Below are positions 22,410 to 30,554 of a stretch of 33,783 bases of DNA, one piece after another. Made by a program: the position numbers and the translations under genes. The number at the start of each line of letters is the position of its first letter. Within the stretch, counting starts at the first letter, position 1. Source of the stretch: a virus. The notes under the pieces were generated by a model, which was given only the letters and a program-made list of their open reading frames with translations, was not told where the DNA came from and searched no databases. The stretch spans positions 1 to 33,783 of IMG/VR virus record IMGVR_UViG_3300046450_002773, one strand, 5' to 3'.

Positions 22410-23420
22410 TTAGAAATCGTCTTCTAAGACGCCAGAGCTTTGGTAGTCCTTCACTTTTCTTTCGAAAAAATTAGTCATTGCGGCGGAATCAATTACCTCA
22501 GATAACCAAGTGAATGGGTTCTTGTCACTATCGAAACGAAACTCAATGCCTATCCCTTCTAGTCGTCTGTTGCCTATGTATTTCATGTAGTCCACAAACA
22601 TTTCAGCATTTAACCCAAGTATTCCCCGAGGAAGAACGTCGTGAGCGTATTGAACTTCTAGCTCAACAGCTTTCTTGATGTGCTCCACTGTTTCTGCTTC
22701 GAATTTCTTCGTCCACACCGATGGGTATTGTTCTTTAATGGTATTAATTAAGTAAGTGCCAAATTGAATATGAAGGGTTTCGTCTCTAAGTGTGTATCTG
22801 ATCTGATCAGAAAGTCCCGGAAGTTTGTTTTGCCTTCCAAGAGCTAGCAACATTGCAAATCCGCTAAAGAAAAACGTGCCTTCGCAAACTATATAATAAG
22901 TAATAAGATTTCTCAAGAATTCCCTTTTCCCTTCCACGGTTCTTGTGGAAAAACCGGGCCTATTAACGTCAGACGTTATGCTTACGAGAAAATCGTCTTT
23001 GGCTTTTATGCTGGGGATATTTAAGTAAGCCTCATAAACTTCGCTCACCTTGAGGCTGTATGAGTCGCAGCACGTTACTATCGTCCAGTTGTGCAGGGAC
23101 TCCTCGTAAGCTTGTCTAAGTATATACTGGCTGCACTCCGCGTCAGTTACCCACCTGTTAACCGTGAGTAATAAATTGTTTCCAACTAAGGACTCTGTTC
23201 CTGCAAAAAAACCAAGGCATCTTTTGACTAAGAGCTTTTCGTCTTCAGAGAGTTCTCCAGATTTCCACTGCTCAATATCCGTGGACATATTCACTTCCGC
23301 AGGAGACCAGTTGTTCGCTACCCCTTTGAGGAAAAGATCCCACGCGAATTGATGTTTGTGAGGTAAAATTTGGTTAACCCCAGAAACTTCGTCGTCTAAT
23401 ATTAATCCGGATTTACTCAT
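22410..23420 (-). CDS. nrdB: Class I ribonucleotide reductase small subunit (NrdB), no radical tyrosine
   Basis: A ferritin-like R2 protein, 336 residues. Metal ligands are all present: E76 (FFAGTESLV), E107 and H110 (YEESLH), E180 (VCEGTFFF), E214 and H217 (RDETLHI). The residue four after H110, where radical-bearing Y122 sits in E. coli NrdB, is Ile114. The first ligand is Glu rather than Asp. Both features match the Chlamydia-type class Ic R2, which uses an Mn/Fe cofactor. It overlaps an 87-residue gene by 8 bp, downstream of NrdA. Together with NrdA it makes dNDPs for phage DNA synthesis. Confidence 0.92.
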   Translation of the reverse strand: MSKSGLILDDEVSGVNQILPHKHQFAWDLFLKGVANNWSPAEVNMSTDIEQWKSGELSEDEKLLVKRCLGFFAGTESLVGNNLLLTVNRWVTDAECSQYILRQAYEESLHNWTIVTCCDSYSLKVSEVYEAYLNIPSIKAKDDFLVSITSDVNRPGFSTRTVEGKREFLRNLITYYIVCEGTFFFSGFAMLLALGRQNKLPGLSDQIRYTLRDETLHIQFGTYLINTIKEQYPSVWTKKFEAETVEHIKKAVELEVQYAHDVLPRGILGLNAEMFVDYMKYIGNRRLEGIGIEFRFDSDKNPFTWLSEVIDSAAMTNFFERKVKDYQSSGVLEDDF

Positions 23421-23676
23421 TATCGGGGTTTACAATTTTATTTGTAAGGTCTTCTACGGCACTTTCTTCTTTAATCTTATTCACCTCGTTAATAACGCTG
23501 TCTGCCCAAGTAGCGTTCCATACAGCTAAAGACTTGACCGCCTCTTTGCCCAACATGGATGACCCAGCGATTACATATAACACAACAGCCAAGTCTTCCG
23601 TTTCTGGATTTCCTTCGAATTCCTTAGCTAAGCTTTCTATTTTGCCCCTAGGGCTATCTTGCTCTTCATTGTCCAT
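23413..23676 (-). CDS. Small acidic hypothetical protein between NrdA and NrdB
   Basis: 87 acidic residues, largely helical (EDLAVVLYVIAGSSMLGKEAVKSLAVWNATWADSVINEV in the centre, with charged ends). AAGG lies 10 nt before the ATG. It is cotranscribed with both RNR genes and overlaps NrdB. It could be an RNR accessory or only a passenger. No homology recognised. Confidence 0.6.
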   Translation of the reverse strand: MDNEEQDSPRGKIESLAKEFEGNPETEDLAVVLYVIAGSSMLGKEAVKSLAVWNATWADSVINEVNKIKEESAVEDLTNKIVNPDNE

Positions 23677-23692
23677 TGATTGTTACCTTTGT

Positions 23693-26149
23693 TTATTGGC
23701 AGCTCTCGCAATTAGGGTCTGTGATTAAGCAGGCTTTATAGTCAGCCAGATCGTCACCATTACTAACGTCGCTGCTCGTTTGGGTTGATTTCTCGGTTTC
23801 GCTTGCGCTTTTGTTTCTTAAATAATATGTGCTTTTTAGACCTAATTTCTTAGCATGAAAATAAAGATCATTCAAGTATTTTAAAGAAGTTTTATTATTA
23901 AACAAGTTTAAACTTTGCCCCATGTCTATCCATTTTTGCTTAGCTGCTCCACCTTCCAGCAGCTTGAACTGATCATGGTCAAAAGCTGTACAGTACCGGT
24001 CTTTTAAGTCTGCCGGTATATCGCCGTTCAGACGCCTCAGGTCACCGTCCACGAATCTTATCGCATCAATGAGCCCTTGGTTCCATATGCCTCTTTCTTT
24101 ACATTCTTTGATGAACCATTCGTTTACTATGGTTAAATTTCCGCTCTTATTTTCGTAGACAAAAAGAACCGAGAAATCGGGTTCAACACAAGGCGAACAC
24201 CCTTGGATATAGGATATTGTTGCCGTGGGCGCTATCGCCATAGTATTGCTGTTTCTCATTCCGTGTTCTTTTACGTGAGAACGAGCCTCTTTCCAGTCTA
24301 GTTCTGGGCAGTATTTTTTTCCTCTATGCGATATAGGCTTGTAATCATTTAAGTACTCCATTAATTTTTTGTATGTATCCGAGGGAAATACCCCTTTGCT
24401 CCAAAGCGACCCTTCGAACGTGGAGTATTTACCTTTTTCTTTAGAAAGTTTACTGGAATTTAAGATGCAATGGAACGAAATGAATTCGTAAAGCTCGTCC
24501 GAAAATTTAATAGCCTCATCCGATGAGAAGTTAACTTTATAAGAATGAAATACGTCCGCCCACCCCATGCTGCCAGCGCCAACTGGGCGATGAGCGAGGT
24601 TGGATTTCTCTGCTTCAGCTGTAGGGTAAAAGTTTAAATCAACGACATTGTCTAACATCCTCATTTGGGTTGCTATGGTTTTTGAGAGAAGCTTAAAATC
24701 TAACTCTCCGTTCTGCTTAAGGTGTTCCTTTAAATTCACAGAGCTCAGGTTGCATACAGCCGTTTCGCCGACCTCGGTCTTTACTCCCTCTTCGTATCGA
24801 GAGGGCTTAGTATGTAGGAATATCTCCGTGCAAAGATTAGAGCTATGGATAACGCCTTCGTGAGAGTTGGAGTAGCGCATATTAGCGTTATCTTTAAACG
24901 TCATCCAAGCGTGACCTGTTTCGAACAGAGCTCTTAGCATTTTTTTCCACAACTCTTTAGCTTTAATTGTGCGGTAGTTGGTTAGTTCTCCGTCGTCAGC
25001 CTGTTTGCAGTATTTTTTATATCGTTTATCAAAATCACTTCCGTAAGTCTCGTGTAAATCCCTGACATCTGAAGGGGAAAAAAGATACCAGTCCTTGTTT
25101 TTTTCCACGTATTCGAAGAATAAATTAGGCAACCAGTTTGCTGTGTTCATGTCGTGACAGCGACGACGCTCTTCGCCGGTGTTCTTCTTAAGATCAAGGA
25201 AATCTTCTATATCTAAGTGCCAAGGCTCAAGATAAGCGCAACCCGCACCGGGACGCTTACCTCCTTGGTTAACCGCTACAAGAAGGTCGTTGTATATTTT
25301 AAGCCACGGTACAAGACCACTGGAAGTCCCGTTTGTCCCTTTGATATGAGAACCGGCTGAGCGAAAATTAGAAACATCAAAGCCTAGCCCTCCAGCGTAT
25401 TTAGATTTTCGAGCCTCCTGCCAAGCTCCCTCAAATATGCCGTCAATGCTGTCATCGAAAGTGTTTAGGTAGCAAGAGCTGAGCTGGCTATGAGTAGTTC
25501 CGCTATTGAAAAGGGTGGGCGTGGAGGGGCATACTAAAAATTTGGAAATAGTTTCGTAGAACTCTATAGCCTTTTGCTCTTTATCTTTTTCGTTAAGAGC
25601 TAGTCCCATGGAGACTCTCATCCAGAATGATTGAGGCGCTTCTAGTCTTCGTCCGTTTACGTTAAGGAGGTATCTGTCGTAAAGGGTTTGCAGTCCAAGG
25701 TATTTGAACTTAAAGTCTCTGCTCAAGTCGAGTGCTTCTGATAATTTTTTTAAATCAAATTCTAAAAGCTTTTCAGATAAGACTCCTTCCCCTACTAAAA
25801 GCTTAGTGTTTTTTATGAACGATAAGCGGTATTGGTGATCGAACGCGTCTTTATCTACACTGCTCCCAAATACTTCTTTATGTATATTGAAAAGCAGAAG
25901 CTTGGAGGCTACGTAGTTGTAGTTTGGCTCTTTTTCTATCTTTTGCCTTGCTGACAAAATTAGAGCCTTGTCTATTTCTTTAGTGGTGATTTTATCGTAG
26001 AGTTGGACGTGCGCGTCAAGGACCACTTCGCTTGCTGAAACATTTTCAAGAAATTCACAAGCTCTTTCGGCGCATAAATTAATCTTGTTAATGTCTAGCT
26101 CTTGAAGTCGCCCGTTTCTCTTCTTAACATTTCTTGAAGGTGTTTCCAT
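23693..26149 (-). CDS. nrdA: Class I ribonucleotide reductase large subunit (NrdA)
   Basis: 818 residues, close to full-length NrdA. An N-terminal ATP-cone (~5-90, VKKRNGRLQELDINKI) gives allosteric activity control. Catalytic cysteines are C226 (SSCYLN) and C440, the thiyl-radical site in SSNLCTEI, with a C-terminal redox pair C814/C817 in the tail NCESCQ. Other signatures are GGLGFDVSN, GKRPGAGCAYLEPWH and NSNTMAIAPTATIS. It catalyses NDP reduction with NrdB, two genes downstream. No intein or split is seen. Confidence 0.95.
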   Translation of the reverse strand: METPSRNVKKRNGRLQELDINKINLCAERACEFLENVSASEVVLDAHVQLYDKITTKEIDKALILSARQKIEKEPNYNYVASKLLLFNIHKEVFGSSVDKDAFDHQYRLSFIKNTKLLVGEGVLSEKLLEFDLKKLSEALDLSRDFKFKYLGLQTLYDRYLLNVNGRRLEAPQSFWMRVSMGLALNEKDKEQKAIEFYETISKFLVCPSTPTLFNSGTTHSQLSSCYLNTFDDSIDGIFEGAWQEARKSKYAGGLGFDVSNFRSAGSHIKGTNGTSSGLVPWLKIYNDLLVAVNQGGKRPGAGCAYLEPWHLDIEDFLDLKKNTGEERRRCHDMNTANWLPNLFFEYVEKNKDWYLFSPSDVRDLHETYGSDFDKRYKKYCKQADDGELTNYRTIKAKELWKKMLRALFETGHAWMTFKDNANMRYSNSHEGVIHSSNLCTEIFLHTKPSRYEEGVKTEVGETAVCNLSSVNLKEHLKQNGELDFKLLSKTIATQMRMLDNVVDLNFYPTAEAEKSNLAHRPVGAGSMGWADVFHSYKVNFSSDEAIKFSDELYEFISFHCILNSSKLSKEKGKYSTFEGSLWSKGVFPSDTYKKLMEYLNDYKPISHRGKKYCPELDWKEARSHVKEHGMRNSNTMAIAPTATISYIQGCSPCVEPDFSVLFVYENKSGNLTIVNEWFIKECKERGIWNQGLIDAIRFVDGDLRRLNGDIPADLKDRYCTAFDHDQFKLLEGGAAKQKWIDMGQSLNLFNNKTSLKYLNDLYFHAKKLGLKSTYYLRNKSASETEKSTQTSSDVSNGDDLADYKACLITDPNCESCQ

Positions 26150-26203
26150 ATCAGCGACTAATTACTAGCATACCGTTTTTTTATAAAAGGAAAAGATAAA
26201 AAT

Positions 26204-27475
26204 TTATATCTGCCTTCCGTGGACAGGAACTTCGAACCCTTTCTCGGGCAACTTGACAAGGTGAGCCTTTGTATACAGTATTCTGTGAAATTCATGAAAG
26301 TCGCTAGGGTAGTAATTATTTATCCTGTTCAGTTGGAATTTTACGGGAGTACCTATGAAATGAGCCTGTTCGCTTTTAGTATAATACCAAAAACTATTAC
26401 TGTTCCAGTAACTGACATGAGTTGGGTCTTGGAACGCTCCTCTACCGTCCGTGGAAGGCACGTCTATTACGGCCCACCCGTAGTCAGCGAGACATCTGTA
26501 GATTTCCTTCATAGTATTTAGTGGGTCTTTCATATGCTCAACTGCGTCTTGAGCACGAAAGACTCCGACCGAACCGTCCTCGAAGGGCCAGTCGGTTTTG
26601 TTCAAGTCAAAAACTATATCATCTTCGTTAAGTTTTCTAGCGTCTACGCCTACGAAGCCTTTGGGCTTGTTGTTGCAACTGCATAAGTCTACCTTTTTAA
26701 GACCGTTTTCGTCGCTCCACTTCGACGCAATCTCAAGCGCGTATTGGTCGTGGATTTTATGCGTTAGCTCTTGTATGTCTTTGTTTTTTTCGCCGTAGGC
26801 CGTATTGTCTTCATGAAAGTAGTATTTGTATAAGGGTTTACTTATGAGGTGGCACCTTCCATTTATGTAAGTTCGGCACAATAGATCATAGTCGTCGCAA
26901 ACTTCTAGCTCGGCGTTGTGCCCGCCGATTTGGTTGTAAAATTTCCTGTTCCAAGACCTGACGTGATCCGGAGCGTACCAAATGTAAGAAAAAGATAAAG
27001 CTGACGGAGCGAAGGACGGGTGGTAAGGCAGCCCGCTTTCATCTTCTTCGGTTTTCCATCCCCATTCGGCGGAGAATGACGTTTCATAAGTTTCTTTGCC
27101 GTCGACAATCCTTACGGCATAATCAGACGAGTAACAAAAGTCGTGCCCTTCGTCGAAAGCCTTGGATAGTTCCTCTAAACAGTCCGACATTAAAGCGTCG
27201 TCGTGATCCAATTCTACTAGGAAATCACCTGAAGATTCTTCGCAGCTCCTTTTCTTCAAGTATCCTATGTTTTTGTTATCCGATACGTCTTGTATAATTT
27301 TATAATTTAATCCAGACGAATTGAGCTTCTCCTCGAGAGAGTCTTTCTCTTTGAGGGCGTCCCCGTTCAAGAGGAGTACCCATTCAAAGTCTTTGAACGT
27401 TTGGTTTAATAGACTATTAATCGGTCGGTCTATATACTTCAGACTATGTGATGGTGTGAATACTGAAAATTTCAT
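26204..27475 (-). CDS. GT2 glycosyltransferase fused to a methyltransferase-like domain
   Basis: Residues 1-215 are a GT2/GT-A domain: KFSVFTPSHSLKYIDR, NQTFKDFEWVLLLNGD, GDFLVELDHDDAL (DxD at 90-92) and the acceptor EVCDDYDLLCR. Residues ~260-400 follow class I SAM methyltransferases: VDLCSCNNKPKGFVGVD, DLNKTDWPFEDGSVGVF, VEHMKDPLNTMKEIYRCL and QDPTHVSYW. The SAM-binding GxG of motif I is CSC here (265-267), so binding may be lost or altered. The gene overlaps the FmdB-like gene by ATGA. It could build or decorate a glycan along with the other glycosyltransferases of the window. Confidence 0.8.
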   Translation of the reverse strand: MKFSVFTPSHSLKYIDRPINSLLNQTFKDFEWVLLLNGDALKEKDSLEEKLNSSGLNYKIIQDVSDNKNIGYLKKRSCEESSGDFLVELDHDDALMSDCLEELSKAFDEGHDFCYSSDYAVRIVDGKETYETSFSAEWGWKTEEDESGLPYHPSFAPSALSFSYIWYAPDHVRSWNRKFYNQIGGHNAELEVCDDYDLLCRTYINGRCHLISKPLYKYYFHEDNTAYGEKNKDIQELTHKIHDQYALEIASKWSDENGLKKVDLCSCNNKPKGFVGVDARKLNEDDIVFDLNKTDWPFEDGSVGVFRAQDAVEHMKDPLNTMKEIYRCLADYGWAVIDVPSTDGRGAFQDPTHVSYWNSNSFWYYTKSEQAHFIGTPVKFQLNRINNYYPSDFHEFHRILYTKAHLVKLPEKGFEVPVHGRQI

Positions 27476-27831
27476 AATTTTTTAGGTTTGTTTCCACTCT
27501 TGTTCGGGTGAGCCTTGCCTGTCTTTTTCTCGTAGGCTGTGACCGTCTTGTCTTTTACTGGGTCAAGCCCCCTAGAGCTTTCTCTTTTTTTACTAAGCTT
27601 CTCGGATAAATCCATCATGTCTCCTGCGGTCATGCCTTTTTTAGCCGTGGCTTTCAGAAAGTCGCTCTTAGAAAAGGGGTCTATATCGGAATCTATAGCA
27701 GCGTTGGGGACGTTGAAGACTCTGAGCCATTCTACGCCTTGGTCATCGACGAAGACATGCTTGTCGGTCATACCTTGAACGACTTCAATGACTTCATCTG
27801 TTTCGGGGTTGGTGTATTCGTAAATAGGCAT
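27472..27831 (-). CDS. FmdB-like phage protein without zinc cysteines
   Basis: It starts MPIYEYTNPETDEVIEV, the FmdB/regulator start (MPxYEYxCxxC) with cysteines replaced by polar residues. Then come TDKHVFVDDQGVEWLRVFN and a long basic, Lys-rich tail. Such Cys-less FmdB-like proteins occur in T4-like and marine phages. 119 residues. A weak promoter (TTTAGA, 16 bp, TATGAT, the latter at 27848-27853) lies just upstream. Function unknown. Confidence 0.55.
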   Translation of the reverse strand: MPIYEYTNPETDEVIEVVQGMTDKHVFVDDQGVEWLRVFNVPNAAIDSDIDPFSKSDFLKATAKKGMTAGDMMDLSEKLSKKRESSRGLDPVKDKTVTAYEKKTGKAHPNKSGNKPKKL

Positions 27832-27872
27832 TTGCTTTGTTTAAATCATAGCTCAAATCTCGCATTTCTAAA

Positions 27873-27907
27873 GAAAAAAAAATCCCCCGTAAACGAGTTA
27901 CGGAGGA
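27873..27907 (-). terminator. Rho-independent terminator
   Basis: Reading leftward, CCTCCGTAA pairs with TTACGGGGG (one T-G pair) around a short CTCGT loop, followed by a run of Ts (A-run 27874-27882 on the plus strand). It ends the unit that starts at 28281, isolating it from the FmdB-like/GT2 unit. Confidence 0.85.
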
Positions 27908-27933
27908 TCGTGTTGGGTAGCCGTGACACCGGC

Positions 27934-28281
27934 TTACAGGACGTGTTCTTCGGGGACCTCTTGAACTTCGCTTGGCACTGTTTCGCTTGCGGGAACTTGC
28001 TGTTCTCTTGCGGGAACCTGCTGTTCGCTTGCGGGAACCTGCTGTTCGCTTGTGCTCTTCTTCTGAAGAGGCGTCGATTTGTAGATCCTGAAGTCAGGGT
28101 GGTTGTCCTTTTGTTTGTGTTTGTTAGCGAAGATGATTAGCTGGAGGGTTTCCTCTCCTCCCATACCGTCATCTACTTTAACATGTCCTGAAAGATACTT
28201 CTGAGTAGTACTTTCCTTCTTCCATAGGGCTCCGAGCTCTCGCTCTTGCCATTCGTTATTTTTTTTAGTTTCAGCACTCAT
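27934..28281 (-). CDS. Small protein with beta-rich head and SEQQVPA repeat tail
   Basis: 115 residues. The N-terminal 75 residues (GALWKKESTTQKYLSGHV, LQLIIFANK, DNHPDFRIYKS) follow the pattern of small phage/plasmid proteins with '(K)YLSG...' and 'PDYRIY' motifs (DUF736-like, possibly ssDNA-binding related). The C-terminal tail contains three SEQQVPA/REQQVPA repeats and ends acidic (VPEEHVL). It is a single-gene unit with its own promoter and terminator, suggesting high or separate expression. Confidence 0.6.
   Translation of the reverse strand: MSAETKKNNEWQERELGALWKKESTTQKYLSGHVKVDDGMGGEETLQLIIFANKHKQKDNHPDFRIYKSTPLQKKSTSEQQVPASEQQVPAREQQVPASETVPSEVQEVPEEHVL
27982..28052 (-). repeat. 21-bp in-frame tandem repeat coding SEQQVPA
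   Basis: Three near-identical 21-nt copies (starts 27982, 28003, 28024) and a partial fourth at 28045, differing by single bases. Being a multiple of three the array lengthens the tail without shifting the frame. It forms a flexible Gln/Pro-rich linker. Confidence 0.85.
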
Positions 28282-28294
28282 AATGTTGTACGTA

Positions 28295-28322
28295 AGATTA
28301 ACGTAATTTTCTGATTTGTCAA
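28295..28322 (-). promoter_or_regulatory. Sigma70-like promoter for the 28281 gene
   Basis: On the minus strand a consensus TTGACA (28317-28322) is 16 bp from TAATCT (28295-28300). The start codon lies 13 nt after the -10, leaving a leader of only a few bases and no ribosome binding site. Confidence 0.7.
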
Positions 28323-28324
28323 CA

Positions 28325-28957
28325 CTAAATATTATCTTGATGCTCGTTAGAATTCATCTTCTTATGGAGCATTCTTACACCTTTTTGGTGCAAATTGATA
28401 GCTGTTTGCGTACTTGTGTTTATTTTTGAAGCTATAGTACTCCAAGTAGCTTTTTTATTTTTAATGTCTTTATCGAAATACCTTAACTTAAATACTTTAG
28501 ATATTCTTTTGTCTTTTAATTGTTTTAAAAGCTTAAAGACGTACTCTTTGTCGTTTTTTAAATTACTTTCATCGTCGAACTCCTCTTTGCTTTTGTTTAT
28601 CATAATGGTCTCGATCGTCTCGTCTTCTAGGTCTACAAATCTGTTGCGGGAATTAATGAAAGTTAAACAGAAGTATTTGGAGCAGTTCCCGAACCAAGTT
28701 GAGAATTTAGTGTTCTTGTTCGGTTTGTAACTTCTTACAGCTTTAAACAGGACGAAGCTTTTTTCTTGAAACATGTCTTGTCTTCTAAAACCTTTAGCTT
28801 CTGCTACGGGTGCGTAGATCTGACACATTTTATAGAATAGCTTTTCGTGACGATCTAAGAGAATCAGGAAACTTTCATTGCATCCTGTAGCTTTTATCCT
28901 TCTGACTAATGTATTGTCAACGGGAAGCTTTTTTAGTTTTTTTGCTGCGATAGCCAT
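28325..28957 (-). CDS. Sigma-70-like factor (ECF-type layout)
   Basis: 210 residues. Region 2 spans ~35-115: LIL..RHEKLFYKMCQIYAP, the core-binding FRRQDMFQEKSFVLFKAVRSYKPNK, and KFSTWFGNCSKYF, matching sigma region 2. Region 4-like helix-turn-helix is at ~150-200 (FKLRYF, WSTIASKINTSTQTAINLHQKGVRMLHKKM). Region 1.1 and most of region 3 are absent, as in ECF factors. It overlaps the dNMP kinase by 25 bp. It may direct host RNA polymerase to phage promoters, for example the TGTAA-type boxes. Confidence 0.75.
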   Translation of the reverse strand: MAIAAKKLKKLPVDNTLVRRIKATGCNESFLILLDRHEKLFYKMCQIYAPVAEAKGFRRQDMFQEKSFVLFKAVRSYKPNKNTKFSTWFGNCSKYFCLTFINSRNRFVDLEDETIETIMINKSKEEFDDESNLKNDKEYVFKLLKQLKDKRISKVFKLRYFDKDIKNKKATWSTIASKINTSTQTAINLHQKGVRMLHKKMNSNEHQDNI

Positions 28958-29559
28958 TTGACGAATTCACCAACATATGGTTCTAGTTCGTCGATTTGAC
29001 CGGTTTCAATGAAAGGCCATTCAATTTGAAAGTCACTTTTATCTTTTATTTTTGGGTCATTTCTGGTTTCCTCGCTGTTTGCAGGGGTTTTGAATTTTTT
29101 AAGTTTGCCCTGAGTAATTGATAAGCCCTCTTCGTGTGCTTTTACTTGAGTAAAACCTAAATACATAGAAACATGAACTAATACCCCTCCTAGTTCGTTT
29201 TTTAACCAACTTACTTCATCGTTTTCATAATCATCATACCTTATATCTGTTATGATTTTAAAATTTTTAGATTTATCGTTAATGATATTGTCGTTAAGCT
29301 TATCTAACCAGTGCCTACCCTCGCTAGAATTTCTTTTGAACTTAGCGTGGTAAACTAAGAACTCCCTGATCAACTCCTTTTCTTCTCTCGCGCAATTAAC
29401 GGAATCTACACCGTAATGAATCATGCACCATCGCTGGACTTCTTTCTTAAGCTCGTCAGCTAAGGAAAACCTCGTGCAAGGAATGTGCCGGGAAAGCAAC
29501 GAGAAGAAAGTGTCCTTACCGCTTCCGGCAACACCTGATACTCCTATAATCTTGTTCAT
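28933..29559 (-). CDS. Deoxynucleoside monophosphate kinase
   Basis: P-loop GVAGSGKDT (9-17) with the dNMP-kinase spacing and FSLADELKKEV after it. Further landmarks are an Arg-rich lid region and a conserved ITDIRYDDYENDE strand-loop. 208 residues, the size range of T4 gp1-type enzymes. It phosphorylates dNMPs to feed the RNR-made dNTP pool. It lies directly after the non-coding block and overlaps the sigma-like gene. The -10-like TATAAT sits only 2 nt before its ATG, so its true promoter is not clear. Confidence 0.8.
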   Translation of the reverse strand: MNKIIGVSGVAGSGKDTFFSLLSRHIPCTRFSLADELKKEVQRWCMIHYGVDSVNCAREEKELIREFLVYHAKFKRNSSEGRHWLDKLNDNIINDKSKNFKIITDIRYDDYENDEVSWLKNELGGVLVHVSMYLGFTQVKAHEEGLSITQGKLKKFKTPANSEETRNDPKIKDKSDFQIEWPFIETGQIDELEPYVGEFVKWLSQQKN

Positions 29560-30045
29560 ATATTATATTAAAATTATTTAAAACTTAAATCTAATAATCC
29601 TAGCGTATGACTGCTTATCCTTTAAATTTTTCCTCTGGGTTAAGAAAGCCGAATGGCTTTCGGGATAAGAACATAGCTGTCCACTGGGGAATAGTTTCTG
29701 TATTTAACAAAGCCGCTTCAGTCCGTCGCGTTAGCCTCTTTTAGCTCCGCTCGCTGACTTGTTAAACTATAGCACTCTTTGTTTCTGCGGAGGGACTTAT
29801 CTTTTTAACTGCTTATCCTTTTCCTCTTGGGAGGATTAAGTTTCTAGCTTGAGCATTTCTGCTCACATTAGCCTCAACTGCCGCTTTTTCCCGAAATAAC
29901 AGCAGACTTATTAAGTCTAGTTGGCTAAGGTCTTTTTACGGGCCTGTGGTCTCTTACGAGTTGAAGTGAGGTTAACCCTCACAAGCTGTTCACCGCTAAC
30001 AAAGAACTGTAGGTACTCTATCAAGCTTTTACAGCGAAGCAAGTA
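29560..30045 (-). ncRNA. Candidate structured non-coding RNA (orientation inferred minus)
   Basis: There is no convincing coding frame over 486 bp in an otherwise gapless genome, but many perfect stems. They are: tttaacaa (29703-29710) with ttgttaaa (29759-29766), extended by atag (29691-29694) and ctat (29767-29770); cttatcc (29614-29620) with ggataag (29663-29669), enclosing gaaagcc/ggctttc (29644-29661); tcctc/gagga (29822-29835); tgagca/tgctca (29850-29865) with a GAAA loop on the minus strand; agactt/aagtct (29904-29918); and gtgagg/cctcac (29966-29982). ACTGCTTATCC followed by a TTCCTC-GGG segment occurs twice, near 29610 and 29808. No tRNA-like TPsiC loop or RNase P core was found. Minus strand is preferred from the GAAA tetraloop and collinear genes. 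Confidence 0.55.
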
Positions 30046-30549
30046 TTATTTTTTCTTTTCATTTTCCCCTTCATCTTCTTCAGGGGTTTCATCACGATCG
30101 TTAACGTCTACCCCAAAATCACTAAGGCTGCTAATTATTTCTTCTTTTTCCGATAGCTTTTGTTTATAGTATTGAGCTATGTGGACCAAGTTCCGGAAGT
30201 CTTTTTCGGTTATAGAGGAGGGAGAGCACTCATCCTGATGATCTTCGATTAAATTGCAGAACTCGTTAATTTCATTACCCACCATCGTCGCTGTCCACGG
30301 ATTTAAGTCGGGGTTCTGAACGTAAGACTCAAACGGCTTAGTGAGGACGTAGAACTTTTTTTCATTATAATCCTTTGAGGCTATTAAATTATTAGACTCC
30401 AACTCCTCTAAAGCCAACTTAAAAGCCACGATTGATTCAGCTTCGTCATCAGAAACTTGAACTATTTTCTTAAGGTCTCGGTCGATCTCAAAACTGTGAT
30501 TAGTTCGGAAGTATTCAAAAAGACTGTTATTTGCGTCTAAAATTGTCAT
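30046..30549 (-). CDS. Hypothetical acidic protein
   Basis: ~167 residues, acidic, with an N-terminal helical region (LFEYFRTNHSFEIDRDLKKIV, AFKLALEELESNNLI) that could be a winged-helix-like domain, and a very acidic end (ETPEEDEGENEKKK). Two adjacent ATGs exist (30552 and 30549). I use the second because the predicted transcript starts there. It is divergent from a small DNA-binding-like gene at 30628. Function unknown. Confidence 0.6.
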   Translation of the reverse strand: MTILDANNSLFEYFRTNHSFEIDRDLKKIVQVSDDEAESIVAFKLALEELESNNLIASKDYNEKKFYVLTKPFESYVQNPDLNPWTATMVGNEINEFCNLIEDHQDECSPSSITEKDFRNLVHIAQYYKQKLSEKEEIISSLSDFGVDVNDRDETPEEDEGENEKKK

Positions 30550-30554
30550 CATCT

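Noticed and set aside
27739-28140. Plus-strand frame with LLFACGN repeats
   Set aside because: Antisense image of the 21-bp repeat in the 27934 gene and crosses a terminator.
29560-30045. tmRNA, RNase P RNA or group I intron
   Set aside because: No tRNA-like ends, no TPsiC motif and no convincing P4 or P7 core; kept only as an unnamed structured RNA.
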